Shown here: positions 17,392-26,060 of the stretch, piece after piece
Layout: each line of letters starts with the position of its first letter
Numbering within the stretch: position 1 is the first letter of the stretch
NCBI GenBank assembly: GCA_905194315.1
Contig: CAJJRX010000005.1
Span: forward strand, 25,027 to 89,026
Direction of reading: 5' to 3'
DNA length: 64,000 bases
Origin: an uncultured Sutterella sp.
GTDB lineage: Bacteria > Pseudomonadota > Gammaproteobacteria > Burkholderiales > Burkholderiaceae_F
Translations under genes and position numbers: made by a program
The notes under the pieces: model-generated
What the model saw: only the letters and a program-made list of their open reading frames with translations
Told to the model about the DNA's origin: nothing
Database searches by the model: none

Positions 17392-17448
17392 TGACATTTG
17401 TCACTTTCAAAATATATTTGCAGTATTGATAAAGCGACAAGTGACAGA
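17392..17448. promoter_or_regulatory. Conserved 57-bp dyad element, copy 2 (between trpG and the 17624 gene)
   Basis: TGACATTTGTCACTT (17392-17406) and GTGACAGA (17441-17448), identical in outer sequence and spacing to the copy at 14613. Arms TCACTT / AAGTGA are perfectly inverted. The inside is AT-rich. It sits ~175 bp upstream of the next gene. The rest of this 360-bp gap holds the trpG terminator and nothing else I can name. Confidence 0.55.
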
Positions 17449-17623
17449 AATCGCTGATTTTTAAAACATGGTATAAAAATCTGAGTATTACCCGGCAAGG
17501 CATCAGTGCGCGGCATCGGATGACTGCAGCGGATGCGTTAAGATACGCCTTATTGTTTTTCAGTTTTGTGAACCGTATTGAGAAGCAGGAGAGCCGCTTC
17601 TGACTCTCCTGAGGAAATGTGCC

Positions 17624-18085
17624 ATGACCCGACCGACTCTCTTTCTGAGTGCCTCTGCACTGGTGAATTTTGTTGCCGCTTCGGCACACACGCTGCTTAT
17701 GGCTTATCTGCCGCTGGCCGGTAACGGCCTGTTTATGTTTCCGGGCGACTGGCACAGCCACTTTGTTAACACGATCCTGTGGCTGCTCGGTGCGGCGGCA
17801 GTGATATGCCTTACGCTGATCTTTCCTGCCAGAAAAGAGGCCCGCGGCATTGATGCGGCACAGGCCGGTAAGACGCTTGCCGAGGCGGCCGGCCGTACCG
17901 CCGCCTCAACGAGCCTCGGGTGTCTGTATATTTTTTCCGGCATTCTGCTCACCATGTTTCATTTCAGTGCTCAGGGCGCAGGAATGACGGTTAGTCTGGT
18001 GGCGGCCATTCTCGGACTGGTGACACTCTCGTCAGCTTTGAAGTGGCTCAGACAACTCCTGGTGCTGCTGCGGGAAAAACCGTAG
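17624..18085 (+). CDS. Small integral membrane protein, function unknown
   Basis: A 153-residue protein with four apparent membrane helices (about residues 5-28, 45-66, 95-112, 118-145) and no catalytic motif that I recognise. WHSHFVNT after the first helix and the final charged tail LLREKP suggest an ordinary inner-membrane protein. ATG at 17624 has GAGGA eight bases upstream. Alone in its transcription unit, with the conserved dyad upstream and a strong terminator downstream. Confidence 0.75.
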   Translation: MTRPTLFLSASALVNFVAASAHTLLMAYLPLAGNGLFMFPGDWHSHFVNTILWLLGAAAVICLTLIFPARKEARGIDAAQAGKTLAEAAGRTAASTSLGCLYIFSGILLTMFHFSAQGAGMTVSLVAAILGLVTLSSALKWLRQLLVLLREKP

Positions 18086-18106
18086 GAGCGTTATCCTGAC
18101 CGGAGC

Positions 18107-18133
18107 GGTGTGCCTTGCGGCACACCTTTTTTT
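18107..18133 (+). terminator. Terminator of the 17624-18085 gene
   Basis: Eight-bp stem GGTGTGCC / GGCACACC, loop TTGC, seven T. It overlaps the end of the convergent mcrC-like gene. Confidence 0.92.
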
Positions 18134-19172
18134 ACGCGGCTAGCGCGCTTCCGAAGTACTCCTCTGCAATCCGGTCAAGTCCGGCAGCGATCTTAGGAAA
18201 GCTGCAGTTCAGATCCAGTGTCCTCACACTGATCGTGTTACCGCTCATCGAATATTTCTGGTCTGGCTGCTGATCCTCTGTGGTTCTGGCGTAAAGCAGC
18301 ATGCCGTCAATCTTAGCGGTGCTGTCACATGCCGCTTTGTTTTTCACATAGGTGAAAATCTGATAGAGATTTCCCGAGTGCAGTGTGTGCTTCCCCCACC
18401 GCTCCTGCATGGTATGCGAGTAGTACTTGGCATCGATAATCAGGATTCTGTCAGCCAGGGAGAGCGTGACGTCGGTTTGCATAATCGGAAGCATCTCGCT
18501 GCTGTCGTTATCAAGCGCCCAGGAAATCTGTGAGGCTCGGGCATTGAGGTGCGGAAACTCTCTGCGGAAGTACTCCAGGATAAATTTTTCGTAGAGCCGG
18601 GACATGTTCTGCTCGTCGAAAAAATCCATGAGCCGTTTCGAACCGTCCATCTGAGTCTGGAGAAGACTGTTGAGGACAAGGTAGCAGACAGCGATGAGCA
18701 GGCGGTAGGTCTGGTTGTTACGGTTGTACCGCAGATTCCAGCGAATGCGGCTCGGTTTGAGCAGCTGAACGTCGCCGAAAAACATCAGCAGTTTCCGTAT
18801 TGCCTTTTTTCGGGACCTTGCAATATCCGTAGCAAGCAGCTGTGTCATGGCCGTTTTCAGAATCCTGTTGGTGTAGGAATCAACGGAGAATTCGTCAAAC
18901 GAACAGACAAGCTGCTTTTTAGGCAGACTGCCGGTTTTGATCGAGTCCGAGAGATGCAGACGGCCGCGCGGTGAGGAGAGCGCTTCAGTGCGCTCAATAT
19001 AGTCGTGATGCAGACCGCGCTTAAGCTGACCGGAAATACCGGTGATCAGAATTGCGGCGCACAGATCAGCGACATTATCGAACTGCTCAGTCGCAAGATG
19101 TCTGAAGTCCTTCACATCGAGTGCCTTAAAGGCATAGGCGAGCATGTAATAGATATTCTGAACCGGTATCAC
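18132..19172 (-). CDS. mcrC: McrC-like nuclease subunit of a type IV restriction system
   Basis: Nuclease partner of the adjacent AAA+ GTPase (McrBC 5-methylcytosine restriction system component, PF10117). 346 residues; the N-terminus IPVQNIYYMLAYAFKAL is characteristic. The PD-(D/E)xK site is visible as TDVTL (Asp ~234) and IIDAKYY (Asp ~248, Lys ~250). The start overlaps the mcrB stop region by 4 bp (ATGA), so the two are coupled. Base composition is more AT-rich than neighbouring housekeeping genes, consistent with a transferred defence module. The protein is expected to cut DNA carrying modified cytosine when activated by McrB translocation. Confidence 0.9.
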   Translation of the reverse strand: MIPVQNIYYMLAYAFKALDVKDFRHLATEQFDNVADLCAAILITGISGQLKRGLHHDYIERTEALSSPRGRLHLSDSIKTGSLPKKQLVCSFDEFSVDSYTNRILKTAMTQLLATDIARSRKKAIRKLLMFFGDVQLLKPSRIRWNLRYNRNNQTYRLLIAVCYLVLNSLLQTQMDGSKRLMDFFDEQNMSRLYEKFILEYFRREFPHLNARASQISWALDNDSSEMLPIMQTDVTLSLADRILIIDAKYYSHTMQERWGKHTLHSGNLYQIFTYVKNKAACDSTAKIDGMLLYARTTEDQQPDQKYSMSGNTISVRTLDLNCSFPKIAAGLDRIAEEYFGSALAA

Positions 19173-21331
19173 TTGATGGTCAGCCTCAGTTTGTCAGACC
19201 AGTCCCTGACGCGGTCCGGTTCGTCGAACCAGTATTCCTTCAGCAGCGGGATGAGTTCAAATTCCACGATATTGGAGAGGGTCTCCTTTTTTGCATCCTC
19301 GAGGTTGCAGAAGAAGCTGTGGCCGATACAGAATCCGTCTCCGAGTGAGTCGTCGGTTGCAATGGCCTCATTGAGAGTTTTTACAACGTCAATGAGCCGG
19401 TTGAATTGTGCGCTCTCAAGCTGTGCCTGATAGGCCTTAAAGCCATCAGACTCAAAACCGGGCTTTAGCTCATAGAAGGCAAAACGTCTGCGCAGAGCGT
19501 AGTCAAGCATTGCCAGGCTGCGGTCTGCAGTATTCATCATGCCAATGAGGTGCACATTTTCAGGAACAGAAAACTTTTCGCCGGAGTAAAGCAACTGAAG
19601 TTCTGCACCGCGTTTGTCGTTTTCAATCAGCATGAAGAGCTCACCGAAGATTTTGCTCAGGTTGCCGCGGTTAATTTCGTCGATGATAAAGAAATACTCG
19701 TTGTCGCTGTCGATCTCTGCGGCTTTGCAGAAGTTGTAGAAAACGCCGTGTCGAAGCTCAAAACCGCTTGCCGACGGTCGAAAACCCATGACAAAGTCCT
19801 CGTACGAGTAACTCTGGTGGAACTGTACCATTTTGACACGGTTGGGATCTTTTACCCCCATCATGGAATACGCCAGACGTTTGGCGACAAAGGTCTTGCC
19901 GACCCCCGGCGCACCCTGAAGAATGACATTCCTTTTTCTCCGGACGAGTGAGACCAGTGTATGGTAACTGCCCACGGACATAAACACGTCGCTGAGAAAA
20001 TCCTCCTCACAGTAGGGAGGATATTGAATGTCCGGATCATCAGCGTCTTCAACAGCGTCACTTTCAAACAGGGCGTTGAGCTTTTCAACATAATCGGTAT
20101 AGGCAGTGATATCCGTCAGCGTTTTCATGACTGCCTGTCCGGGGTGTTCCCACTCGCCTTTATCAGTCCAGTTTACTGTTCTGACATTCTGATATTCCTG
20201 CCGTTCTGGGTCGAACCTGTAATCAGACTCCACCACACCACGTCCGATGATAAGGTGCTTTCCTTTTTTCGCAAACACAATATCACCGGGTTTCATTTCG
20301 TTGGCGAATTGCCAGGTCGCATGTGCACCGTTTTTAAAAGACCCGGAAGGGTCAATCAATTTTTTCATTGCCTGTTTCATTGCGCCTTTGCTGCTGTATT
20401 GGCGAAGATCTCCGATCGGGTCCCAGGCAATGGCAATGATGCCGTTCTCACAGCACTCATCCCAAATCGCCGCCTGATTGCCGGGAGAGTAAAGCCAGTA
20501 GTGGGGGGCATTGACATCCTCATCGGCAAGCGCAGTATTTTTCGCCTGTTGAGATTCCTGCGACCGGAGTTCCTGATTTATCTTCTCCGAATAGCGTAAT
20601 GCTTCAGCACAAAGCGTTTTGAAACTGTTCGGCGGAGTGGTGCGGCTGTGCAGGTAAGCGCGCAGTTTCTCAATAATCTCAAAATACAGGGAGGAGTGTA
20701 TTTTGTTTTTTACCTTCGGCAAGGTGTCGGTGAACTCCTCGGGAAGCTGCCCGGACTCGTAGATGTACCAGACGCTGCGCTGATCCAGGCTGAGGAACGT
20801 CTCAGGTGCCACCCAGTAGAGTGCCATCGTGATTTTGCTGTTGCCATTCCATTTTTTGTTGATGGCCAGATCGAAGAGCTCGCTCAGTGTTTTGCGGTTT
20901 TGGTCTGTTGCGTTGCCAGCAAAGGCCAGAGCTGCCTCAAGCAGCGACCACAGCTCATCGATATCACCGTTTTTGCGTTCTCCCGTAAAACTGTAGAAAG
21001 TCGCATTCAGGTTGTTGACGAAAGGAACACCGTCAAATGAGTCCGGAACAGGCGTAGAAAGGGTAAAAGCCTTTGTGGCTACAGAAAGAAGCTTTCGGCG
21101 GTTAATCTCTTTAAGTGAGGTTTTGTTGAACAGAGCCAATACCGTAAACGGATCTATATCGGTGAGCTGATTACCGCGGTCAAGAGTCGGCAGATCGATA
21201 TCTGTTTCCTGGTAGATGCCACGTATTTTTGCAATCAGTTCCGGGCGTTTGTCTCTGTAGTGCAGCAGTTTTTCTGCGAACTCTCTGAAAAAACCTTCCC
21301 ACTTAAACTGGTCATTGGCTTCTGTCGGCAA
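19169..21331 (-). CDS. mcrB: McrB-like AAA+ GTPase with EVE-like reader domain
   Basis: Motor/recognition subunit of a type IV restriction system, 720 residues. Residues 1-250 are a domain seen in many McrB relatives (FVNNLNATFYSF..., WNGNSKITMALYWVAPETFLSLD). Residues ~278-415 (YWLYSPGNQAAIWDEC, KPGDIVFAKKGKHLIIGRGVV) resemble an EVE/PUA-like domain that reads modified bases. Residues ~445-700 are the AAA+ GTPase: Walker A GAPGVGKT (473-480), Walker B FFIIDEINRGN, McrB signature MNTADRS (599-605) and ALRRRFAFYE. The start is TTG with GAGG six bases upstream. The reader domain assignment is by eye. Confidence 0.88.
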   Translation of the reverse strand: MPTEANDQFKWEGFFREFAEKLLHYRDKRPELIAKIRGIYQETDIDLPTLDRGNQLTDIDPFTVLALFNKTSLKEINRRKLLSVATKAFTLSTPVPDSFDGVPFVNNLNATFYSFTGERKNGDIDELWSLLEAALAFAGNATDQNRKTLSELFDLAINKKWNGNSKITMALYWVAPETFLSLDQRSVWYIYESGQLPEEFTDTLPKVKNKIHSSLYFEIIEKLRAYLHSRTTPPNSFKTLCAEALRYSEKINQELRSQESQQAKNTALADEDVNAPHYWLYSPGNQAAIWDECCENGIIAIAWDPIGDLRQYSSKGAMKQAMKKLIDPSGSFKNGAHATWQFANEMKPGDIVFAKKGKHLIIGRGVVESDYRFDPERQEYQNVRTVNWTDKGEWEHPGQAVMKTLTDITAYTDYVEKLNALFESDAVEDADDPDIQYPPYCEEDFLSDVFMSVGSYHTLVSLVRRKRNVILQGAPGVGKTFVAKRLAYSMMGVKDPNRVKMVQFHQSYSYEDFVMGFRPSASGFELRHGVFYNFCKAAEIDSDNEYFFIIDEINRGNLSKIFGELFMLIENDKRGAELQLLYSGEKFSVPENVHLIGMMNTADRSLAMLDYALRRRFAFYELKPGFESDGFKAYQAQLESAQFNRLIDVVKTLNEAIATDDSLGDGFCIGHSFFCNLEDAKKETLSNIVEFELIPLLKEYWFDEPDRVRDWSDKLRLTIK

Positions 21332-21474
21332 AATACACCTCGTCTGTATCTGTGTTCGTGAAGCTGCCCGCAGACAGGATCGTGCGGACAGTGTTCACCG
21401 GAGATATAACCAATATACCTTGTTGCGTCGGCATTTTCTATCGCAGCGGCAAAGTTGCGGGCGTTTTCGCTCCG

Positions 21475-22845
21475 TTAGGCCTGTTTCAGAAAGAGACCGA
21501 CCGTTTCCACATGAGCAGTGTCCGGGAAGAGGTCAAAGGTTCTCACTGAGGACAGCTGAAACCCGAGGCCGGTGAGCGCTTTTGCGTCCCTGGCAAACGT
21601 TTTCGGGTTGCAGCTCACGTAAACCAGCCTGGACGGCTTGAGCGCGCTGAGCATTGCCGGCACACTTTCGTGCATTCCCTTATAGGCCGGATCGACAATC
21701 ACTTTTTCACACCGCAGCCCGCGCACGAGCAGTGACGGGAGAACATTTTCGACAGGACCGGCATAAAAATCCGTATTAGTGACACCGTTACGTGCAGCAT
21801 TGCTTTCTGCGGCATCTATACTTGCCCCGACAATATCGATTCCGACCGCTCTCCTGGCGGATCGTGCACTCATCAGCGTCATGGTGCCGATCCCGCAGTA
21901 GAGATCGAGCACGGTGTCGTCCCTGCCGATCTCTGCCAGCGAGACGGCATACCCGTAGAGCTTTAGCATCTGCTCGCGGTGAATCTGCAGGAAAGTGGTG
22001 GCACCAACCTCAAAAATGCTCCCGCCGATTTCGGTTTCAATTCTCGCCGCCGGGGTAAGAGAGATTTCCCGCTCTCCGAGGAGCGCATTACCGCGGGCGG
22101 TATGTTCGTTGAGAGTGACAACCTCAACGCCCAGAGGGGCGAGCATGCCGGTGAGCGGCCGGAAGATTTCGGTGTACTGAGCAGCCGGCGCGTTGAGCGA
22201 GAGCGTGACCAGACAGTGCCTGCCGTCAGGGGTGAGCCCCTCACGCATCACGAGGCTGCGTACGAGTCCGCTGTGAGTGAGTTCGTCATAGGCACTCAGA
22301 TCTGTTGTCTCGAGAAAGGCGGCAATCCGTCCCGCTGCTTCGTTCATCCATTCGGGCAGCGCCTGGCAGGCAGTGATGGCGACCTTGCTGTGCGAGCCTG
22401 CCGCATAAAGTGCCCACTGCCAGTGCCCGTCAGTGTTGAGCGGATAAAACGCCGCTTTGGAGCGGTAGTGTGTAAGGGTGTCCGCACGGACATGTTCAAA
22501 AGCAGGAACACTCAGACCGTAAGCGGCAAGCGCATCGGTGAGCAGGGCTCTTTTCAGTTCCTCCTGCGCCTCAGCGTTGAGCATGCCCCAGGGGCAGCCC
22601 CCGCAGATTTCCCGGTTTTCTTCCGGCAGCAGATAGGGGCAGTGCGTTTCGCGCCGCAGTACTGAAGGGGTGAGGATCTCGAGCAGTCTTGCGTGGTGCT
22701 TTTTCTGTGCCGGGGCAATACGCACCCGGTCACCGGGCACGGCGCCGAGAATACACAATGCGCTACCGTTCTCCCCGGCGGCACCAATGCCGTCAGGGGT
22801 GAACCGGGTCACATCAGAAACTTCGTTTGTAAGGGAGTCTGCCAT
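21475..22845 (-). CDS. rlmD: 23S rRNA (uracil-C5)-methyltransferase, RlmD/RumA family
   Basis: SAM-dependent rRNA m5U methyltransferase. Start ATG 22845 (MADSLTNEVSDVTRF) is preferred over a 25-residue longer frame. A TRAM-like region (~10-60) precedes a 4Fe-4S cysteine set (CPYLLPEENREICGGCPWG). The catalytic half shows LDLYCGIGTMTL (SAM), VYVSCNPKTFARDAKAL (catalytic Cys) and HVETVGLF at the end. The usual DPPRKG motif reads VDPAYKG, a divergence found more in non-proteobacterial relatives. Whether U1939 or another site is methylated cannot be told. The preceding 130 bp separates it from mcrB. Confidence 0.9.
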   Translation of the reverse strand: MADSLTNEVSDVTRFTPDGIGAAGENGSALCILGAVPGDRVRIAPAQKKHHARLLEILTPSVLRRETHCPYLLPEENREICGGCPWGMLNAEAQEELKRALLTDALAAYGLSVPAFEHVRADTLTHYRSKAAFYPLNTDGHWQWALYAAGSHSKVAITACQALPEWMNEAAGRIAAFLETTDLSAYDELTHSGLVRSLVMREGLTPDGRHCLVTLSLNAPAAQYTEIFRPLTGMLAPLGVEVVTLNEHTARGNALLGEREISLTPAARIETEIGGSIFEVGATTFLQIHREQMLKLYGYAVSLAEIGRDDTVLDLYCGIGTMTLMSARSARRAVGIDIVGASIDAAESNAARNGVTNTDFYAGPVENVLPSLLVRGLRCEKVIVDPAYKGMHESVPAMLSALKPSRLVYVSCNPKTFARDAKALTGLGFQLSSVRTFDLFPDTAHVETVGLFLKQA

Positions 22846-22984
22846 TAGTCTGCTGCGAAAAAGGAGGAAATGGCATTTATTGTACCTGTACAACCTGCTG
22901 ATAGTGTCTGATGTGCACACAAAATGTTGGAAGGACAGTTTTTTTGAAAAATCGTATTGTCTGGTACAAATAAATTAGGGAGAA

Positions 22985-23329
22985 CTAATTTCTGTTACCG
23001 CGCATACCTGCTAAATGCAACCCGCCTATAAACACAAAAACGAGAATAGTAATACCTAAGGCAGTTGTCCAGTCTTCAACATTTTCTTTTGATACACCCC
23101 AGGCCAGGAAAGTCCAGGCGGCTGTAAAGAAAATAGCAAAAAGACCTCGTACGTATGGGAGCATCATCAGGATTCCCAGTACGATGAATGTCACAACGCC
23201 CCAGATAAAGCCATAGGACGCCCCAGTTATAAGGCAAATGAGCAATATCTCAAGTCCCCACAGTCTGTAAGACATTCTCTCAGCCTGATACTCGTGCAAG
23301 CCTCTTTTTATTTCATCAATGGTACTCAT
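22985..23329 (-). CDS. Small membrane protein, function unknown
   Basis: A 114-residue protein (ATG 23329, MSTIDEIKRGLHEYQAERM) with an N-terminal amphipathic segment and four hydrophobic stretches ending GGLHLAGMRGNRN. No motif recognised. It is AT-rich, unlike the rest of the window, suggesting recent acquisition. It has no operon partner: 140 bp to rlmD and a long AT-rich gap upstream. Confidence 0.65.
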   Translation of the reverse strand: MSTIDEIKRGLHEYQAERMSYRLWGLEILLICLITGASYGFIWGVVTFIVLGILMMLPYVRGLFAIFFTAAWTFLAWGVSKENVEDWTTALGITILVFVFIGGLHLAGMRGNRN

Positions 23330-23512
23330 TTTTTTCAAAGTATAAAAAGTAATAGAAATCACATCTCAATGTTTATGAGAATTGCCTTTATTGAGTGTAA
23401 CTGAAATATGACGTGAAATAAAAATAAAATGAAATGGCTGACTTAACCTATTTTGCAGTGAAAGACAGTAGAAAAGCCTAAAAATTTAATTTCTCATAAA
23501 GAAATTTTAAAC
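23330..23512. other. AT-rich intergenic stretch
   Basis: Strikingly AT-rich for this window, without a gene I can support. It holds the presumed promoter of the 22985-23329 gene on the minus strand. Together with the remnant and terminator that follow, it marks the edge of the low-GC segment. Confidence 0.5.
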
Positions 23513-23552
23513 AAAAAAAGGCAGCCGCAATGTACGAGACATTACGGCTGCC
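23513..23552 (-). terminator. Terminator downstream of the metallo-hydrolase and its remnant
   Basis: On the minus strand GGCAGCCG-(T/C)-AATGT pairs with ACATT-GCGGCTGCC over a CTCGT loop, followed by TTTTTTTG. It lies after the gene remnant, not directly after the intact gene. Confidence 0.92.
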
Positions 23553-23578
23553 CAGCTTTACCCAATTAGCTTCTTTTT

Positions 23579-23695
23579 TTAACCGGCGGTGAGCACTTCA
23601 GCATCCTCAGGCACTGCTGGCTTTGAGGATTTTTCCGTGTTCTGCCGGCTTTTCACCGGTGAAAGCCTGACACCGTTGAAACTGGTTTCGACACT
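23579..23695 (-). pseudogene. Decayed, internally deleted 3' copy of the metallo-hydrolase gene
   Basis: One open frame on the minus strand reads SVETSFNGVRLSPVKSRQNT, then EKSSKPAVPEDAEVLTAG and stop. The first part matches MFKGVKLSPMKSQHGTEELLK (~residues 155-175) of the intact neighbour, and the second matches its C-terminus IPEDGEVITA, with the ~100 residues between missing. It has no start codon or ribosome site. It appears to be the remains of a tandem paralogue that kept the shared terminator. Confidence 0.75.
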
Positions 23696-23702
23696 GAAGA
23701 TA

Positions 23703-24593
23703 TCAGGCGGTAATCACTTCGCCGTCTTCAGGAATCAGTGCGCGGGCGGGATCGAGCTTGCTTGCCTTGGCAAGCCAGCGAAGATCGGCACGCTTGAGCA
23801 CGCAGTGGTTAATGGCATCCATATGCACTGCGATGATCTTGGCCTGGGGGGCTTCCTGATAGGCGCGCAGGAAGTCCTGGCTGCCCATGATGATGGATTC
23901 GGGGAAGGCCGTCATCATGGCGTTGCCGGTGTTGAGCACCACCACATCAGGCTTGTGTTCGCGAAGCTGTTCGCTCACGAAGTCCTTCCAGATCGTGTCA
24001 CCGACCACATACACGGAACGCTCGCCCTGAGCCTGCAGCAGAATGCCCATGGTGGTGCCGAGAAGCGGAACGGCCTTGAGCAGTTCCTCCGTGCCGTGCT
24101 GGCTCTTCATCGGGGAGAGCTTGACACCCTTGAACATCATGGGCTTATCGAGAACGGTCACGTTCTTGAAGCCGGCTTCGGAAACAACCTTTTTGGCGAG
24201 GTCGTCATTGACGAAAATCGGCATGGACTTGTCAATCAGACGGCGGGCGGCTTCGTCCCAGTGGTCTTCATGCGTGTGCGTGAGCAGCACGGCAGAGACG
24301 CCTTCGAGAACTTTTTCTGCGCTAAACGGCAGCTCACGCATCGGATTGCGCGTCTGGCTGTTCACCGTTCCTTCAAATCCGGGCCAGGCATCCTTCTTGG
24401 AGAGCATCGGGTCCACAAGGAAGGTCGTGCCGGCAATGCGCACACGCAGGGTGGCGCTGCGGATAAGCTGGACGGACGTGCCTTTTTCAGGCAGCGCAGG
24501 AACCATGGCATTTTTGGCAAAAGCACCGGGCACGCTCATCATGGCACCGGCACCGATCATGGCTTCAAACAAACGACGACGGGTCGTATTCAT
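23703..24593 (-). CDS. Tat-exported metallo-beta-lactamase-fold hydrolase (UlaG-like)
   Basis: Periplasmic metal-dependent hydrolase, 296 residues. The N-terminus MNTTRRRLFEAMIGAGAMM...AFA is a twin-arginine signal. The metal-binding motif HTHEDHWD (~residue 108) and later VVGDTIW and VHMDAINHC fit the UlaG/ MBL-fold family (PF12706/PF13483). Substrate unknown. A decayed partial duplicate lies immediately downstream. Divergent from the AraC/GATase regulator at 24716, only ~120 bp away, so the regulator may control it; that is inference from position. Confidence 0.85.
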   Translation of the reverse strand: MNTTRRRLFEAMIGAGAMMSVPGAFAKNAMVPALPEKGTSVQLIRSATLRVRIAGTTFLVDPMLSKKDAWPGFEGTVNSQTRNPMRELPFSAEKVLEGVSAVLLTHTHEDHWDEAARRLIDKSMPIFVNDDLAKKVVSEAGFKNVTVLDKPMMFKGVKLSPMKSQHGTEELLKAVPLLGTTMGILLQAQGERSVYVVGDTIWKDFVSEQLREHKPDVVVLNTGNAMMTAFPESIIMGSQDFLRAYQEAPQAKIIAVHMDAINHCVLKRADLRWLAKASKLDPARALIPEDGEVITA

Positions 24594-24715
24594 TTTTTTT
24601 AAACCTCAAAATCTGTTGTGATGGTGTCATTGTAGGGAGTGCACAAAACCTGCCGTGAGAGGTAAAATTGACATATATCGATGAATTTTTGCCAACTTTT
24701 TACCTCGTTTTTCCG

Positions 24716-25690
24716 ATGTCCAATACCACCCCCAGTGTTGCAATCGTTCTGACGCCGCAGATCAGTCCTTTTCTTCTCGCCGTTCCGCGGATGATTCTCT
24801 GTGATCTTCCGCAGCCGCAGCACCGCTTGAGACCGATACTCTGTGCGGAAAAACCGGGCGAGGTGCTTTTTGAAGGCGGGCTGTATGCGCAGGCTGAAGC
24901 GGATTTCAGCGCGTTTGAAGAGGCGGATATGGTGATCGTGCCGCACTGGCACGATATCGTCGAGCCGCCGAGCGAAGCGCTCAGCCGGGCTCTGAGAGAG
25001 GCCTACGCCCGTCTGACGCCGATTGTCGGACTGTGCCGTGGCGCTTTTGCCATTGCCTATGCCGGGCTGCTTGACGGTAAGCGAGCGACCGCTCACTGGA
25101 TGGATGCGGAGTTTTTCCAGAAAACCTTTCCTCAGGTGCATCTTGAGCCCAGCCATCTTTATGTTACTGACGGACTGATTACCACCTCGGCCGGTATTGC
25201 CGCCGGAATGGACTGCTGCCTGCATGTGCTGCGCTCCCGCGCCGGGGCGCATGTGGCCAACGAAGTTGCCCGTCTTATGGTGGCGCCGCCTTTTCGTGAC
25301 GGCGGGCAGGCGCAGTTTGTGAGCACGACTGTGCCGCTTACCACCCGGGATCAGCGCATCAATGAGGCACTCGATGAGGTGAGCAGAAATTTCGCTCAGC
25401 AGGATCCGTTTGCAGGCCTTCCGGAGCGACTCGGAATGAGCACCCGCACGTTTTACCGTGTGTTTGAAAAGGCAACCGGCCTGACGCCATCACGCTGGCT
25501 GATGCGACTGAGGCTCAAACACTCTCAGGACCTCCTGGAAACTCAGTCGCTTTCGATTGAGCGTATTGCAGAGCTCTGCGGTTTTGCCTCTCCGATCACT
25601 TTCCGTCAGCGCTTCAAGGCGGAGTTCGGGGTATCCCCCTCGCAGTGGCGCCATGCGTTCAGCTCGGACGACAGACCGGGCATGTCTTAA
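24716..25690 (+). CDS. GlxA/FtrA-type transcriptional regulator (DJ-1/PfpI domain + AraC HTH)
   Basis: AraC-family regulator, 324 residues from the ATG at 24716; an upstream TTG frame start is less likely because it falls in promoter-like DNA. Residues ~1-190 form a DJ-1/PfpI-like domain with the nucleophile-elbow motif VGLCRGAFAIAYAGLLDGKRATAHW. Residues ~225-315 are the double HTH (LAERLGMSTRTFYRVFEKATG, IAELCGFASPITFRQRFKAEFG). Divergently placed from the Tat hydrolase gene, a probable target. No effector can be named. Confidence 0.9.
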   Translation: MSNTTPSVAIVLTPQISPFLLAVPRMILCDLPQPQHRLRPILCAEKPGEVLFEGGLYAQAEADFSAFEEADMVIVPHWHDIVEPPSEALSRALREAYARLTPIVGLCRGAFAIAYAGLLDGKRATAHWMDAEFFQKTFPQVHLEPSHLYVTDGLITTSAGIAAGMDCCLHVLRSRAGAHVANEVARLMVAPPFRDGGQAQFVSTTVPLTTRDQRINEALDEVSRNFAQQDPFAGLPERLGMSTRTFYRVFEKATGLTPSRWLMRLRLKHSQDLLETQSLSIERIAELCGFASPITFRQRFKAEFGVSPSQWRHAFSSDDRPGMS

Positions 25691-25705
25691 GGTGTGCCGG
25701 GAAGG

Positions 25706-26050
25706 TCAGGACAGGTACAGAACGCGAGTGGCGATGAGCGCCACCGCGCCGGCCACGGGTGCAGCCAGTGTGAGAAAAATGCGCCGGCGAAGCGGTGCAC
25801 TCTTCGGAAACGCTCTGAAGAGCGTGAACGCGATGAGAGCGATGCCCAGTGCGGCGAGCACCAGGATAAAAGCGGCGGCCGGCAGCAGGTAGCTAAGCAG
25901 CGCGGTAAGCGTCCCGCCCCCTTCGGAGAACAGCCCGAAGAGTGCGGCAACGAGCATAACCGCAGCCGCTGCGCCGGTCCATACACCGGCATGCGCCCGC
26001 CATTCGTAGGCGAGTGTTTCAGTGAAAAGGTCTTCAGGAAGTTTCTTCAT
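25706..26050 (-). CDS. Small membrane protein, function unknown
   Basis: 114 residues from ATG 26050 (MKKLPEDLFTETLAYEWRAHAG), with a hydrophilic N-terminus and three membrane helices (about 22-40, 48-72, 92-110). Not recognised. It is convergent with the AraC-type gene (15-bp gap) and lies just downstream of the NSS gene, separated from it by a hairpin terminator, so its expression may come from readthrough or a promoter buried in that hairpin region. Confidence 0.6.
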   Translation of the reverse strand: MKKLPEDLFTETLAYEWRAHAGVWTGAAAAVMLVAALFGLFSEGGGTLTALLSYLLPAAAFILVLAALGIALIAFTLFRAFPKSAPLRRRIFLTLAAPVAGAVALIATRVLYLS

Positions 26051-26060
26051 GCCATGAGGA

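Noticed and set aside
23589..24602. 337-codon plus-strand open frame
   Set aside because: Antisense to the Tat hydrolase gene and its remnant; its length across both is a by-product of their shared ancestry and codon use.
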